In this document: positions 51,763-60,685 of the stretch, piece by piece | How the letters are laid out: every line of letters begins with the position of its first letter | How positions within the stretch are numbered: the first letter of the stretch is position 1 | Assembly: GCF_002754475.1 (NCBI RefSeq) | Contig: NZ_PEFL01000001.1 | Span: 558,001-622,000, forward strand | Source: Comamonas sp. 26 | GTDB lineage: Bacteria; Pseudomonadota; Gammaproteobacteria; Burkholderiales; Burkholderiaceae_C | Length of the DNA stretch: 64,000 nt | Direction: 5' to 3' | The notes under the pieces: generated by a model | The model's database searches: none | Told to the model about the DNA's origin: nothing | What the model saw: only the letters and a program-made list of their open reading frames with translations | Program-made: the position numbers and the translations under genes

Positions 51763-52773
51763 ATGAAAATTCTTGTCATCGGCGCTGGCGCCTGGGGTAC
51801 GGCCATGGCCATCAGCGCGGCCACCCATCCGGACAAGCGCGTCGTCAGCCTCTGGGCGCGTGACCCGGCGCAGGCGCAGCTCATGCAGGCTGAGCGTGCC
51901 AACAGCCGCTATTTGCCCGGCATCACCTTTCCTGAGCCGCTCGCCGTGGTCAGCGGCGATGTGATGGCGCATGCGGCTGCTGCAGATTTGATTGTGCTGG
52001 GCACGCCCATGGCGGCGCTGCGTCGGTGGCTGGGCTTGCTCAAGGATTGCCGCGTGCCCGTGGTCTGGTTGTGCAAAGGCTTTGAAGCCGTGCCCGCCGA
52101 TGCTGCTCCTGGCAGCTTTGGTTTGATGGCGCACGAGGTCTGCCAGCAAGTGGCGCCGCAGCTGCAAAGCGGAGCCCTCAGCGGCCCCAGCTTTGCGGCT
52201 GAAGTGGCGCGTCAGCAGCCCACGGCACTGGTCGCGGCCAGCGCGCATGAGAGCGTGAGCGAGCTGCTGGTGTCGGCCTTTCACGGCGATGCCATGCGCG
52301 TTTATGCCAACCACGACATCGTGGGGGTAGAGGTGGGCGGTGCCGTCAAGAATGTGCTGGCCATTGCTACCGGCCTGTGCGATGGACTGGAGCTAGGCCT
52401 CAATGCCCGTGCAGCGCTGGTGACTCGCGGTCTGGCCGAGATGACGCGCCTGGGTGTGGCGCTGGGCGCGCAGGCAGAGACTTTCATGGGCTTGTCGGGT
52501 CTAGGTGATTTGGTGCTGACTGCTACCGGTGATTTGTCACGCAACCGCAAAGTGGGTTTGCTGCTGGCGCAGGGCAAGACGCTGGAGCAGGCTGTGACAT
52601 CGCTGGGCCATGTGGCCGAGGGTGTTTACAGCGCCCGCACCGTGCTGGCCCGTGCCCGACAGGTTGGAGCGGAGATGCCAATTACCGAAACCGTGGTGGC
52701 CTTGCTGGATGGAACCTTGCCAGTGACCGAGGCTGTGCAGTCTTTGATGGCGCGGGATCCGCGCGGCGAGTAA
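51763..52773 (+). CDS. gpsA: NAD(P)-dependent glycerol-3-phosphate dehydrogenase
   Basis: 336 residues from ATG 51763 (an in-frame ATG at 51748 is also possible). NAD motif [10 protein letters not shown] (about 7-16), the [16 protein letters not shown] block, the catalytic [14 protein letters not shown] (Lys), and [21 protein letters not shown] are intact. It makes glycerol-3-phosphate for phospholipids. No clear Shine-Dalgarno was seen. Followed by a double-stem hairpin that closes the block. Confidence 0.95.
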   Translation: MKILVIGAGAWGTAMAISAATHPDKRVVSLWARDPAQAQLMQAERANSRYLPGITFPEPLAVVSGDVMAHAAAADLIVLGTPMAALRRWLGLLKDCRVPVVWLCKGFEAVPADAAPGSFGLMAHEVCQQVAPQLQSGALSGPSFAAEVARQQPTALVAASAHESVSELLVSAFHGDAMRVYANHDIVGVEVGGAVKNVLAIATGLCDGLELGLNARAALVTRGLAEMTRLGVALGAQAETFMGLSGLGDLVLTATGDLSRNRKVGLLLAQGKTLEQAVTSLGHVAEGVYSARTVLARARQVGAEMPITETVVALLDGTLPVTEAVQSLMARDPRGE

Positions 52774-52786
52774 AGCCTCATAAAAC

Positions 52787-52867
52787 AATAGCTGCTTGTG
52801 CATGATATTTCTAGGTTTCAAATGCTTTTGCATTGAAAGCTAATGAATAAAGGCGCAAGCAGCTATT
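52787..52867. repeat. nested inverted repeat acting as terminator of gpsA
   Basis: Outer arms AATAGCTGCTTGTGC (52787-52801) and GCGCAAGCAGCTATT (52853-52867) pair with one wobble; an inner stem GTTTCAAATGC/GCATTGAAAGC sits between them. TTTTT follows. Same design as 18308-18383. Confidence 0.85.
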
Positions 52868-52902
52868 CTTTTTAGGGCGGTGTTAGCCGCTCTTAAGGCG
52901 GG

Positions 52903-53793
52903 CTAGCGACTTTCTCGCATGCTCAGCCAGGCACTGGCCGCTCCGCACAGCGCAACGACGGCCATGCCAAGCACGGCCCACTGGTCGGGGATATGGCCAT
53001 AGAGCAGCCAGCCGGCCAGCAAGGCGCAGGGAATCTGGCTGTAGAGAAACGGTGTGATGGTGGCGGGCTCGGCCTTTTCATAGGCTTTGAGAAGCATCAG
53101 GTGTCCCACGGTACTGCCCACGCCCATGGCAATAGCCGCCAGCCACAGCGCTGCTGTATTTGGCAGCTGCCAGATCCAGGGCAGGGCCATGCAGGTCACG
53201 CTCAGCGCCAGCAGGCTGGTGTAGATCTGTGTGGTCAGCGGGCGCTCCTTGCCGGCCATGCGGCTGCTCAGCACTTGATAGGCCGTATTGGCTGCGAGCT
53301 GCAACGCAGGCCAGACCAGCGCCCAGCCGCTGAACTGCATACCGCCCGGGCGGATGATGACCAGCGTGCCCGCAAAGCCCAGAGCCACCAGCACCCAGCG
53401 CAGCGGGCTGACCTGCTGGCGCAGCCACACAGCCGCAACCAGTGTCAGAGCCAGCGGCGTCAGCGCCACGATGGCGGTGAACTCTGCCAGCGGCAGATAG
53501 CGCAGGCTGAGCATGGCCAGCGCGTTGCTCATGCAAAACAAAATAGCGCGCAGCAACTGAAACCCCGGGCGCTGCGTGCGAAAAATATCCAGCCCATGGC
53601 GCGCCACGCCAAAACCGACCGTCAAGGCCGACTGCAGCACATAGCGCAGCCACAGTGCCATCAGCAGCGGCAGCAAGGCACCCGCGTATTTGGAGCCGGT
53701 ATCCAGTATGGAAAAGCAGGCACAGGCCAGCACCGTAAAGCCAATGCCCGTCAGCGTGTGGCGATGGACTGAAGGGGCAGGGTGCTTTGGCAT
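52903..53793 (-). CDS. EamA/DMT-family exporter
   Basis: 296 residues from ATG 53793, with ten membrane helices in two five-helix repeats. The repeat features are seen as LRAILFCMSNALAMLSLRYLPLAEFTAIVALTPLALTLVAA and the later ACEMGVG-type segment (AIAMGVGSTVGHLMLLKAYEKAEPATITPF). Members of this family export amino acids or drug-like metabolites; substrate unknown. A longer frame upstream has no support. Converges with gpsA. Confidence 0.9.
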   Translation of the reverse strand: MPKHPAPSVHRHTLTGIGFTVLACACFSILDTGSKYAGALLPLLMALWLRYVLQSALTVGFGVARHGLDIFRTQRPGFQLLRAILFCMSNALAMLSLRYLPLAEFTAIVALTPLALTLVAAVWLRQQVSPLRWVLVALGFAGTLVIIRPGGMQFSGWALVWPALQLAANTAYQVLSSRMAGKERPLTTQIYTSLLALSVTCMALPWIWQLPNTAALWLAAIAMGVGSTVGHLMLLKAYEKAEPATITPFLYSQIPCALLAGWLLYGHIPDQWAVLGMAVVALCGAASAWLSMRESR

Positions 53794-53860
53794 GGAAGAA
53801 CTGGCTGGGCACGGTACGGTGCCGAGAGAGGCTGGTTTCAGGCAATTTCGGCCTGAAGCC

Positions 53861-53900
53861 CTTGATGAATAAGCGCTAGCTGCTATGGAATCAGATAGCG
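53861..53900. repeat. dispersed intergenic repeat unit
   Basis: TTGATGAATAAGCGCTAGCTGCTATGG matches the family core TAAGCGCTAGC seen in shorter or reversed form at 38684 and 40756. It lies upstream of the EamA gene. Confidence 0.55.
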
Positions 53901-53949
53901 ATGGTGCAGTACGACACCTGTATCGCATGAAGCCGGCGCAGACCAAGCC

Positions 53950-54068
53950 AGTGCAGCCGAGCAAGGGCCGCTCCGCAGCGAGGGCTGCATTCCCCTCTCT
54001 TAGCGCGCAGCGCGTAGAGAGAGGGGGAAGGCAACAATGCCAAATGTTGTGCGCCTCAGGGGGCGCTT
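53950..54068 (-). repeat. REP-like dispersed element, reverse orientation
   Basis: Read on the minus strand it gives GCGCCCCCTGAGGCGC, then GAGAGGGGAATGCAGCC, GCTGCGGAGCGGCCCTTGC and TCGGCTGC, matching 38537-38640. It has an internal CCCCCTCTCT...AGAGAGGGG stem. It ends just before the lysA stop codon and may act as its terminator. Confidence 0.75.
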
Positions 54069-54071
54069 TAA

Positions 54072-55319
54072 TTACAAGCCCAGTTCCAATGCAAGCAGCT
54101 CATCCACCGTCTGGCGGCGGCGAATCAGCTGCACTTTGTCGCCATCGACCAGCACTTCGGCTGCCAGAGGACGGGTGTTGTAGTTGCTGGACATGGAGCT
54201 GCCGTAGGCGCCCGTGTCATGAATCACCAGCAGATCGCCCACGGAGGCACCGGCCAGGCTGCGCGGCAGCACCACGCCGCCATCGCCCTGGGTAAACACG
54301 TCACCCGATTCGCACAGCGGGCCAGCCACCACGCTGTCTTGCGCGGGCAGTTGCTGGCCGTCGCGGCGCAGCACTTCCATGCCGTGATAGCTGCCGTACA
54401 TGCTGGGGCGCATCAGTTCGTTGAAGCCGGTATCGACTAGTACAAAGTGGTTGTTGCCCGCATTCTTGGTGGCGCGCACGGTGCCCAGCAGCACACCGGA
54501 TTCGGCGACCAGGAAGCGACCGGGTTCGAGTTCCAGGCCAAGGCTGTGGCCCACAACGGCTTCAGCTTGCTTGCGCGCGGCATCCCACAGGCCATGGTAG
54601 TGGGCGGTGTCGATGGTGGCGTCGCCCTTTTTGTAGGGGATGGACAGGCCGCCGCCAGCGCTGATGGCGTGCAGGTCCACGCCCGCCGCCTTGGCGCGCT
54701 CTACCAGCTTGACCATGGCGCCGCAGACTTCCTGCAGATGGCCGTAGTCCACGCCCGAGCCGATGTGCATGTGCAGACCGGCCAGTACCAGGCCGCCGGC
54801 CTTGATGGCTTCAAGCGCCTCTTCCAGCTCGCTGTGCCAGATGCCGTGCTTGCTGTGCTCGCCGCCGGTATTGGTCTTGTTGCTGTGGCCGTGGCCAAAG
54901 CCGGGGTTGATGCGCAGCCACACATGGTGACCCTTGGATACCGCCGCCAGTTGGCCCAGCATGTCAATGGAGCCTGCGTTCACGGGCACCTTGTGCTCCA
55001 CCACGGTGGCCAGCGTGGCCTCGTCCATCACATCGGCGGTGAATACGATGTCGGCAGGCTCACCAAAACCGGGTGTAAAGCCCGCAGCCAGCGCACGCAG
55101 AATTTCGCCGCGCGAGACCGCATCCACCTTCACGCCTTGCTCGCGCATCAGCTTCAGGATATGGATGTTGGAGCAGGCCTTCTGGGCAAAACGCACGGTG
55201 TCAAAAGCCTTGAGCTGGGCAATGCGCTCGCGGATAGTGGTGGCGTCGTACACCCACAGCGGGGTGCCGAATTCGTCGGCCAGGTTCCAGAGCAGGGCGG
55301 GAGTGAAGGGGTTTGACAT
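54072..55319 (-). CDS. lysA: diaminopimelate decarboxylase
   Basis: 415 residues, fold III PLP enzyme. The PLP lysine is Lys47 (RFAQKACSN), the glycine-rich phosphate loop is AISAGGGLSIPY, and the C-terminal active-site motif is CESGDVF. It decarboxylates meso-diaminopimelate to give lysine, the last step of that pathway. The lysR-type gene starts 109 bp away on the other strand, with a palindromic candidate operator between. Confidence 0.97.
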   Translation of the reverse strand: MSNPFTPALLWNLADEFGTPLWVYDATTIRERIAQLKAFDTVRFAQKACSNIHILKLMREQGVKVDAVSRGEILRALAAGFTPGFGEPADIVFTADVMDEATLATVVEHKVPVNAGSIDMLGQLAAVSKGHHVWLRINPGFGHGHSNKTNTGGEHSKHGIWHSELEEALEAIKAGGLVLAGLHMHIGSGVDYGHLQEVCGAMVKLVERAKAAGVDLHAISAGGGLSIPYKKGDATIDTAHYHGLWDAARKQAEAVVGHSLGLELEPGRFLVAESGVLLGTVRATKNAGNNHFVLVDTGFNELMRPSMYGSYHGMEVLRRDGQQLPAQDSVVAGPLCESGDVFTQGDGGVVLPRSLAGASVGDLLVIHDTGAYGSSMSSNYNTRPLAAEVLVDGDKVQLIRRRQTVDELLALELGL

Positions 55320-55371
55320 GGTGGCTGTCTCTTGAAAATAGAAAAATCCTGCGCATCATGCCAAGTACTAT

Positions 55372-55387
55372 CTATTCAGTCCAATAG
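55372..55387. promoter_or_regulatory. candidate LysR operator in the lysA-lysR gap
   Basis: CTATT-CAGTCC-AATAG is a palindrome with a six-base centre. It is in the 109-bp gap between the divergent starts, where a LysR-type activator should bind. The match to a T-N11-A LysR box is approximate. Confidence 0.4.
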
Positions 55388-55428
55388 CTTGTTTTTTGAA
55401 GAGTATTCAAACTGGATATGCTTTTGGC

Positions 55429-56361
55429 ATGACCGATTCAGATTCTTCGCTGCGCATCACGCACCGGCATATCGAGGTGTTTCGTGCCGTCATGACGGCA
55501 GGCAGCGTCACCAGCGCGGCGCAGCTGCTCTACACCTCGCAGCCTACCGTCAGCCGCGAACTGGCGCGCATGGAGCAACTGCTGGGTTACGCCCTGTTTG
55601 AGCGGGTGCAGGGCCGTCTGCGTGCCAATGCGCGCGCCTTGCTGCTGTGGGATGAGGTGCAGCGCAGCTGGCAGGGGCTTGAGCGGGTGATTGACCGCGC
55701 TGTAGAGCTGGGCCGCCCGCAGGGTGCGCGCATCAGCGTGCTGTGCCTGCCTGCACTTAGTCACGCCTTGCTGCCGGGCGCATTGGCGCGGCTGCATTCC
55801 AGTCATGGCACGGTGGCTGTCAGCGTAGCCACGCAAGAAGCACCGCTGCTGCAGGAATGGATGGCGGCGCAGCGCTTTGATCTGGGCCTGTCTGAACTGG
55901 CCGATGCCCCGCCCGGCACGCGCAGCCAGCCGCTGCCCGCCATGGATGAGGTTGCCGTGCTGCCAGCCAGCCACCCGCTGGCGCAAAAAGTGCAGCTCAC
56001 GGCGCAGGACTTTGAGGGCGAATCTTTTATCAGTCTGGCGCGAGACGATCCTTACCGCGCGCAGATTGATGCCGTTTTTTCCAAAGCCGGTGTGCAGCGC
56101 CAGCTGAGTCTGGAGACGGCCAGCGCCGTGGCCGTGTGTGCCATGGTCCAGCACGGGCTGGGCGTGGCCGTCGTCAACCCGCTCACAGCGCGGGCCTGCG
56201 CCGGGCCGCAACTGGTGGTGCGGCCGCTGGCGTTTTCCATTCCATTTCAGGTTCACATGCTGCTGCCGCTGCACCGCCCCGGCGATGTGGGCGTGCCCTG
56301 GCTGATGGAGGCGCTGCTGCAGGAAGCCCAGGGGCAGACCTTGGCGGATGGTGGTTTATAA
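55429..56361 (+). CDS. lysR: LysR-type transcriptional regulator, probable activator of lysA
   Basis: 310 residues from ATG 55429. The N-terminal winged helix-turn-helix has RHIEVFRAVMTAGSVTSAAQLLYTSQPTVSRELARMEQLLG; the effector domain follows (95-300). Divergent from lysA, the arrangement of the LysR-lysA pair in E. coli, where LysR with diaminopimelate turns on lysA. The identification as LysR itself rests on this position. Confidence 0.88.
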   Translation: MTDSDSSLRITHRHIEVFRAVMTAGSVTSAAQLLYTSQPTVSRELARMEQLLGYALFERVQGRLRANARALLLWDEVQRSWQGLERVIDRAVELGRPQGARISVLCLPALSHALLPGALARLHSSHGTVAVSVATQEAPLLQEWMAAQRFDLGLSELADAPPGTRSQPLPAMDEVAVLPASHPLAQKVQLTAQDFEGESFISLARDDPYRAQIDAVFSKAGVQRQLSLETASAVAVCAMVQHGLGVAVVNPLTARACAGPQLVVRPLAFSIPFQVHMLLPLHRPGDVGVPWLMEALLQEAQGQTLADGGL

Positions 56362-56438
56362 AGTGAGTGCGCGCACTCATTTATGCTGCAGTGCACAATA
56401 AGTGCTCTTTTGAGTAGCGCTTTGAGCCAAAAACCTGC

Positions 56439-56810
56439 ATGACCAAATCCGCCATTCCCCACCGTACCGCCAGCGAACTGCTGGAGCTCAGCATGGCTGT
56501 GCCTCAGGTCATCAGCCACAGGCTTGCGCGTATGGCGCTCAGCGGCCCCGTGCTGTCCCCACGCGATCAGCGTGAGTTCACGCGCATGGTGGTGGAAAAG
56601 CAGGATGCTTTCAACCAGTCCTGGCTGACCATGGGCGCCGAGATGTTCAAGGTGCAGCAGCAGCTGTGCCAGGCATGGCTGCAAAACCCCTGGACTCTGG
56701 GGCAGAAGCTGCCCGCCGTGGCAGACAAGGTGGCGGCCAAAAGTCTGGCCCCCATTCGTCGCAAGGCCGTGGCCAATGCCAAGCGCCTGTCTAAAACCAG
56801 CTTGAAATAA
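56439..56810 (+). CDS. polyhydroxyalkanoate granule-associated phasin
   Basis: 123 residues, helical, with amphipathic stretches (EFTRMVVEKQDAFNQSWLTMGAEMFKVQQQLCQAWL) like short PHA granule-associated phasins. It coats storage granules in the cytoplasm. No pha synthesis gene is adjacent. The gene converges with the SulP gene with a 16-bp gap. Confidence 0.8.
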   Translation: MTKSAIPHRTASELLELSMAVPQVISHRLARMALSGPVLSPRDQREFTRMVVEKQDAFNQSWLTMGAEMFKVQQQLCQAWLQNPWTLGQKLPAVADKVAAKSLAPIRRKAVANAKRLSKTSLK

Positions 56811-56826
56811 GGCCAGACCTTCGCCG

Positions 56827-58302
56827 TCAGACCTTCAGTCTTTCTATCAACCGCTGGCTGCTGTCATCCAGCCCGATCAGCTCCACGCTGCAGCCGTGCT
56901 GGCGCAGGCGCTCCATCACCTTGTCCAGCGCACCGACGGCGGTGATGTCCCAGAAGTGAGCGGCGCTCACATCAATGCGCACAGGCTTGCCAGCGGCAGC
57001 GAGCACGTCAAACGCCTCTATCAGCGCATCGGCTGAGGCAAAGAACACCTGGCCTGTCACTGTCCAGATATAGGTGTCTTGATGGAGATGGCCCTGCACC
57101 TTCAGCATATTGGCCACCTTGAAGGTAAAGAACACGCCTGACAGCAGCACACCCGCAATCACGCCCATGGCCAGGTTGTGGGTGGCGATGGTGATGACCA
57201 CGGTGACCAGCATGACCGAGCTGGACAGATGCGGATAGCGCACCAGATTGCCCAGCGACTTCCAGTCAAACGTCGATACGGACACCATGATCATGATGGC
57301 CACCAGTGCAATTACCGGCACCTGCGATACCCAGGGCTTGAGGGCGACCATCAAAATCAGCAAAAACACGCCGGCAAACAGCGTGGACAAGCGACCCCGG
57401 CCGCCGTACTTCACATTGCCCACGGCCTGACCAATCATGCCGCAGCCTGCGATGCCGCCAAACAGGCTGGCCGCGGCATTGGCTAGCCCCAAGCCCGTGC
57501 ATTCACGGCTCTTGTTGCTGGGTGTGCCCGTCAGATCATCGACTACGGCGGCGGTGAGCACAGATTCCAGCAGGCCCACCATGGCAATCGCCAGAGCAGG
57601 CAAAGCGATGATGCGCAGGGTCTCAAGGCTGGCGGGAATTTCAGGCAGAGCAAAGAGCGGCAGGCTGTCGGGCAACTGGCCCAGATCGGCCACGGTCTTG
57701 AGCGGCAGGCCCATGAAGCTGCTGAGCAGTGTCAGCAGCAGCACACAGATTAGCGGTGAGGGAATGGCCGTCAGTGCCTTGAGCTGCAATCTCTGTCCCA
57801 GCCACGGCAGGCCGTAGATCAGTGCCAGACCCAGGGCCAGCATGGCCCAAGTCGCAGTGTTGGCGCCTTGCAGATGTGGCAGCTGGGCTGAAAAGATCAG
57901 AATGGCAAGGGCATTGACAAAGCCCGTACGCACGGAACTGGAGACAAAGCGCACCAGGCTGCCCATCTTGCACAGGCCAAAAACGATCTGCATGGCCCCG
58001 GCCAGCAAGCCTGCCGCCAGTAGATATTGCAGCCCGTGTGATGCGACAAGAGGTGCAGCCACCAGTGCCACCGAGCCCGCAGCGGCTGAGATCATGGCCG
58101 GGCGCGCGCCAAACACCGCAATCACGATGCTGATGATGAAGGATGCATAAAGCCCCACGGCTGGGTCTACGCCCGCCACAAAGGAAAAGGCAATCACTTC
58201 GGGAATCAGCGCAAACGTGGCAACGGCACCGGCCAGCAGTTCACGCGGCACACTGGGTGCCCATTCAGCGCGCAGACGGGTCAGCAGGGGGGATGGATTC
58301 AT
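56827..58302 (-). CDS. SulP-family anion transporter with STAS domain
   Basis: 491 residues. About eleven to twelve membrane helices with the SulP motifs (GAVATFALIPEVIAFSFVAGVDPAVGLYASF, RPAMISAAAGS) are followed by a C-terminal STAS domain (about 400-490, VTGQVFFASADALIEAF, RIDVSAAHFWDITAVGALDKV). It probably moves sulfate, bicarbonate or a dicarboxylate with Na+ or H+; substrate unknown. It lies alone between the phasin and MaoC genes. Confidence 0.92.
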   Translation of the reverse strand: MNPSPLLTRLRAEWAPSVPRELLAGAVATFALIPEVIAFSFVAGVDPAVGLYASFIISIVIAVFGARPAMISAAAGSVALVAAPLVASHGLQYLLAAGLLAGAMQIVFGLCKMGSLVRFVSSSVRTGFVNALAILIFSAQLPHLQGANTATWAMLALGLALIYGLPWLGQRLQLKALTAIPSPLICVLLLTLLSSFMGLPLKTVADLGQLPDSLPLFALPEIPASLETLRIIALPALAIAMVGLLESVLTAAVVDDLTGTPSNKSRECTGLGLANAAASLFGGIAGCGMIGQAVGNVKYGGRGRLSTLFAGVFLLILMVALKPWVSQVPVIALVAIMIMVSVSTFDWKSLGNLVRYPHLSSSVMLVTVVITIATHNLAMGVIAGVLLSGVFFTFKVANMLKVQGHLHQDTYIWTVTGQVFFASADALIEAFDVLAAAGKPVRIDVSAAHFWDITAVGALDKVMERLRQHGCSVELIGLDDSSQRLIERLKV

Positions 58303-58393
58303 ATCGCAGCAGCAAGTGATGCGCAGCCCCTGCAGAGGAGGCAGCGCCAGCGGGCGATGTTACTCAGTGCCCTGGACTTTTGCTGCGCGAGGG

Positions 58394-58843
58394 TCAGGCC
58401 GGTCGTTTGAAGCAGACCATCTTGGGCCTGAAGCGCTGCAGCACCTCGCCGCGCTGGTTCTTGGTGTGGGCCAGAACGCGCACCAGAGCGCGATTGGGTT
58501 TGGACTGAGAAGGAATGATTTCCACAATCTCCGACTCCACCTGCAGCACATCGCCGGGGCGCGTGGGCTGGGGCCAGGCCAGCTCTTCCATGCCGCCGCC
58601 AATCACGCCATCGGCCAGCGGAATGCTTTGCGTCACCAGCCGCATACTGATGGCGGCCGTATGCCAGCCGCTGGCAGCAAGGCCTTGAAAAAAGGTGTTC
58701 TTGGCAGCCTCTGGGTCGAGGTGAAAGACCTGCGGGTCGAACTGCTGGGCGAAGGCGATGATCTGCGCTTCATCCAGCGGGTAGCCCTCACTCACAAATT
58801 TCTGACCTACGTACAGATCGTCCAGATACAGCTTTTCGCTCAT
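58394..58843 (-). CDS. MaoC-family dehydratase
   Basis: 149 residues from ATG 58843. It is a hot-dog fold MaoC dehydratase: FAQQFDPQVFHLDPEAA (Asp and His active-site motif) and FFQGLAASGWHTAAISMRL blocks. It is the second MaoC-type protein of the window, and diverged from the one at 9153 (here FDPQVFHLD, there TGDQQWIHTD). It probably hydrates an enoyl-CoA. The frame is open further upstream without support. Confidence 0.9.
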   Translation of the reverse strand: MSEKLYLDDLYVGQKFVSEGYPLDEAQIIAFAQQFDPQVFHLDPEAAKNTFFQGLAASGWHTAAISMRLVTQSIPLADGVIGGGMEELAWPQPTRPGDVLQVESEIVEIIPSQSKPNRALVRVLAHTKNQRGEVLQRFRPKMVCFKRPA

Positions 58844-58960
58844 GCTCGTTTCCCCTTTTGTCCTTGCATTACAGACGAAGCAGTATGCGCGGGCCTTAGC
58901 AAGGCGGGTGTTGCGCAGGTGCCAGCCAGCTCTCGCGCCTTCCCCGTTATGCTTGGCTGC

Positions 58961-59374
58961 ATGATTTTTGAGTTTGAAGATTCCGAGGTCTCCGAGGTCA
59001 CGCAGCAGGGCGATACGCTGCATATTCGTTTCTCGGCTGCCCGCTTATATGACACAGGCCGCACCGGTGCTGGTCAGGGTTTGTGGCAGCCTTTGCTATT
59101 GATTTGCAAGCGGGTAGCGCATGCTAATAGAGCGCTAGAGCCCCATTTGACTGAAATTTTAACCGTGATAGGCCGCGTGCAGCGGGCGGAACTCTTGCTG
59201 GAAGGGCTTCCAACCAGCCAACGTCTGCGAAGCCTGCCCATGCCGTTTGAAAGCGACGCCAGCTTTGCGCTGGAGCTGGAATTTTCCAGTGGCCTATTTT
59301 GCGAGCTAAATGGCAAAGGGCTGGAGTTGCGCTCGCTGCTCAGTCAGTGCTCGGTGGATTCATATCAGTGCTGA
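58961..59374 (+). CDS. hypothetical protein, partly made from a repeat
   Basis: 137 residues from ATG 58961, in the only plausible frame; ATG 58949 is a possible alternative. The N-terminus reads MIFEFEDSEVSEVTQQGDTLHIRFSAA, a beta-strand-rich pattern, and a Leu-rich stretch follows. I do not recognise a family. Residues about 46-60 are coded by a sequence very like the dispersed repeats (59095-59140), so it may have been extended by repeat insertion. Divergent from the MaoC gene across 117 bp. Confidence 0.65.
   Translation: MIFEFEDSEVSEVTQQGDTLHIRFSAARLYDTGRTGAGQGLWQPLLLICKRVAHANRALEPHLTEILTVIGRVQRAELLLEGLPTSQRLRSLPMPFESDASFALELEFSSGLFCELNGKGLELRSLLSQCSVDSYQC
59095..59140 (+). repeat. repeat-like sequence inside the coding region
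   Basis: GCTATTGATTTGCAAGCGGG, TAGCGCATGCTAATAGAGCG and CTAGAG together resemble the intergenic repeats at 20207 and 40741 (GCTATTGATATAAGAGCTGC). The open frame passes through it. Confidence 0.5.
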
Positions 59375-59506
59375 CCAAGACTGGGTGAGAGGCATCTTGC
59401 AGCCGTAAGACCAACTACAGTGGGTGAGACTAGTTTGAGGCTCACCTACCCAGCCTCAAAGTTAAGACGACCCGTTGAATCCAGCACCAGTAGCACTGGC
59501 TCAGAC

Positions 59507-59536
59507 GGACCTTATAAGGAATTCGTCATAAGGGTC
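59507..59536 (-). other. hairpin after the small membrane-protein gene
   Basis: GACCTTAT and ATAAGGGTC flank a 13-base loop with one bulge. It is 44 bp after the 59581 stop on the minus strand and could slow or end transcription, but no T-run follows. The rest of 59375-59580 shows no gene. Confidence 0.4.
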
Positions 59537-59580
59537 GAGCAGCTTGATTGGTGTTCGAATCGCCGAGCGCAGCTTGAATA

Positions 59581-59913
59581 TCACTTCAACATAATGAGCG
59601 TATTGGTGATGATTTCCAATATTGCTCCGTAGATTAATATTGGACGCATATAGCGATCCTGAAATCGTATGGGGGAAGCCAAGACTGCAAAGAATGCGGC
59701 AATCAATGAAAACAGGCTAATCAACAAGGCACCAAGAAAATCCTGGAGTGTTGCAAACGAACTCAGAACGTTAATCATCAAAGTCGCGAACACAACACTT
59801 ATAGCTACGAAAATGATGCGCATCCACCATTGATGCTCTTCCGCTTCTATGAGATCGTTATCAACGATGGCCGGTCGGGCTCGTTCTACAGGGGCAGGAG
59901 AAATTCTCGGCAT
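59581..59913 (-). CDS. small membrane protein of unknown function
   Basis: 110 residues, with three hydrophobic segments (about 31-50, 57-80, 90-108) and a short polar N-terminus. Composition is more Ile/Phe/Ser-rich and codons are AT-richer than in the neighbouring genes, a sign of different origin. I do not recognise a family. It is 12 bp downstream of the 59926 gene on the same strand, so the three small genes 60494-59581 probably form an operon. Confidence 0.65.
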   Translation of the reverse strand: MPRISPAPVERARPAIVDNDLIEAEEHQWWMRIIFVAISVVFATLMINVLSSFATLQDFLGALLISLFSLIAAFFAVLASPIRFQDRYMRPILIYGAILEIITNTLIMLK

Positions 59914-59925
59914 GGTTTGTGGTTT

Positions 59926-60156
59926 TTACATCACGGAACTGTGTGAGCTATGGCGTTCCCACAAAAGCCCCACGACTCCCGATAGAAGTATGAGTAGCAC
60001 CGCTGGCCATAACGCCAGCTCACTTGGCAATGCGAGCAGGTAAATTAACGCGACGATAAAAAATCCACAAATCACGCTGACATACACGCGTCCATAGCTC
60101 CAATCGTTTAAGAATACAAAGAATGTGGCGATGATGGTTTGCATAGATTTCCACAT
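59926..60156 (-). CDS. small membrane protein of unknown function
   Basis: About 76 residues from ATG 60156; the frame is open to 60282, but that would overlap the upstream gene. Two hydrophobic segments (about 18-40, 44-62) and a short polar end ending in HSSHSSVM. AT-richer like its neighbours. I do not recognise a family. Position within the three-gene group is the main clue to co-function. Confidence 0.55.
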   Translation of the reverse strand: MWKSMQTIIATFFVFLNDWSYGRVYVSVICGFFIVALIYLLALPSELALWPAVLLILLSGVVGLLWERHSSHSSVM

Positions 60157-60224
60157 TCGATAATTTTCAAAGTGAAAGTCACTCCTACTGGAAATATCAG
60201 CTCTGCGCGACTCGCTGTGGCCGC

Positions 60225-60494
60225 TCAACGCTGCGTCTTCTGTCTGTTTCTCAGCACCATGAAGCCAAGCACAGCAATACATGAGCCTATTAGCAAGTAG
60301 ATCGATCCTGCTGAGACCGCGCCAACCGCCGGATTAAAAAACTGAGCGAGTAAGAGCGAGATCCCACATATTGCTTTGCAGCTACTTCCTTCTGCATGGA
60401 TCGCACCGCGTATCAAAATAGCGATTCCATTCGCAATACCGAACACACCAAGAATCAACATAAACCCACCAAAGACCGTAGCCTCACGATGCAT
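60225..60494 (-). CDS. small membrane protein of unknown function
   Basis: About 89 residues from ATG 60494; ATG 60533 is in frame too and would add 13 residues. Three hydrophobic segments (about 10-30, 40-55, 60-80) and a basic tail (RNRQKTQR). Its codon use is AT-richer than the surrounding genes. No family recognised. It is the first of the three small minus-strand genes 60494-59581. Convergent or overlapping alternatives were not convincing. Confidence 0.58.
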   Translation of the reverse strand: MHREATVFGGFMLILGVFGIANGIAILIRGAIHAEGSSCKAICGISLLLAQFFNPAVGAVSAGSIYLLIGSCIAVLGFMVLRNRQKTQR

Positions 60495-60599
60495 ATCTGA
60501 CTTTCGAAGAGTCTGCTGGAAAAGCAATTGCATTCAAGTGTAGCTGGTAGCGCTGAACGACAGATATTGGCCGATAGCAGTTAGCTAGCAATTTTCCAG

Positions 60600-60630
60600 A
60601 AACCCGGTGAACACGCAGTCACCGGGTTTT
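60600..60630 (-). terminator. intrinsic terminator of panBC
   Basis: AAACCCGGTGA and TCACCGGGTTT form an 11-bp stem around a short loop, with T-run on the plus side and A/T flanks on the minus side. It is 125 bp after the panC stop. Confidence 0.75.
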
Positions 60631-60685
60631 TATTGCAGCACAGAGTCGCTGCAGGGCCGTCACATTGACTTTGGTGCACCAGGGC

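Noticed and set aside
59540..59575. tRNA-like T-arm (GTGTTCGAATCGCCG)
   Set aside because: The stem is poor, and no anticodon arm or acceptor stem can be folded around it; at best a chance match.
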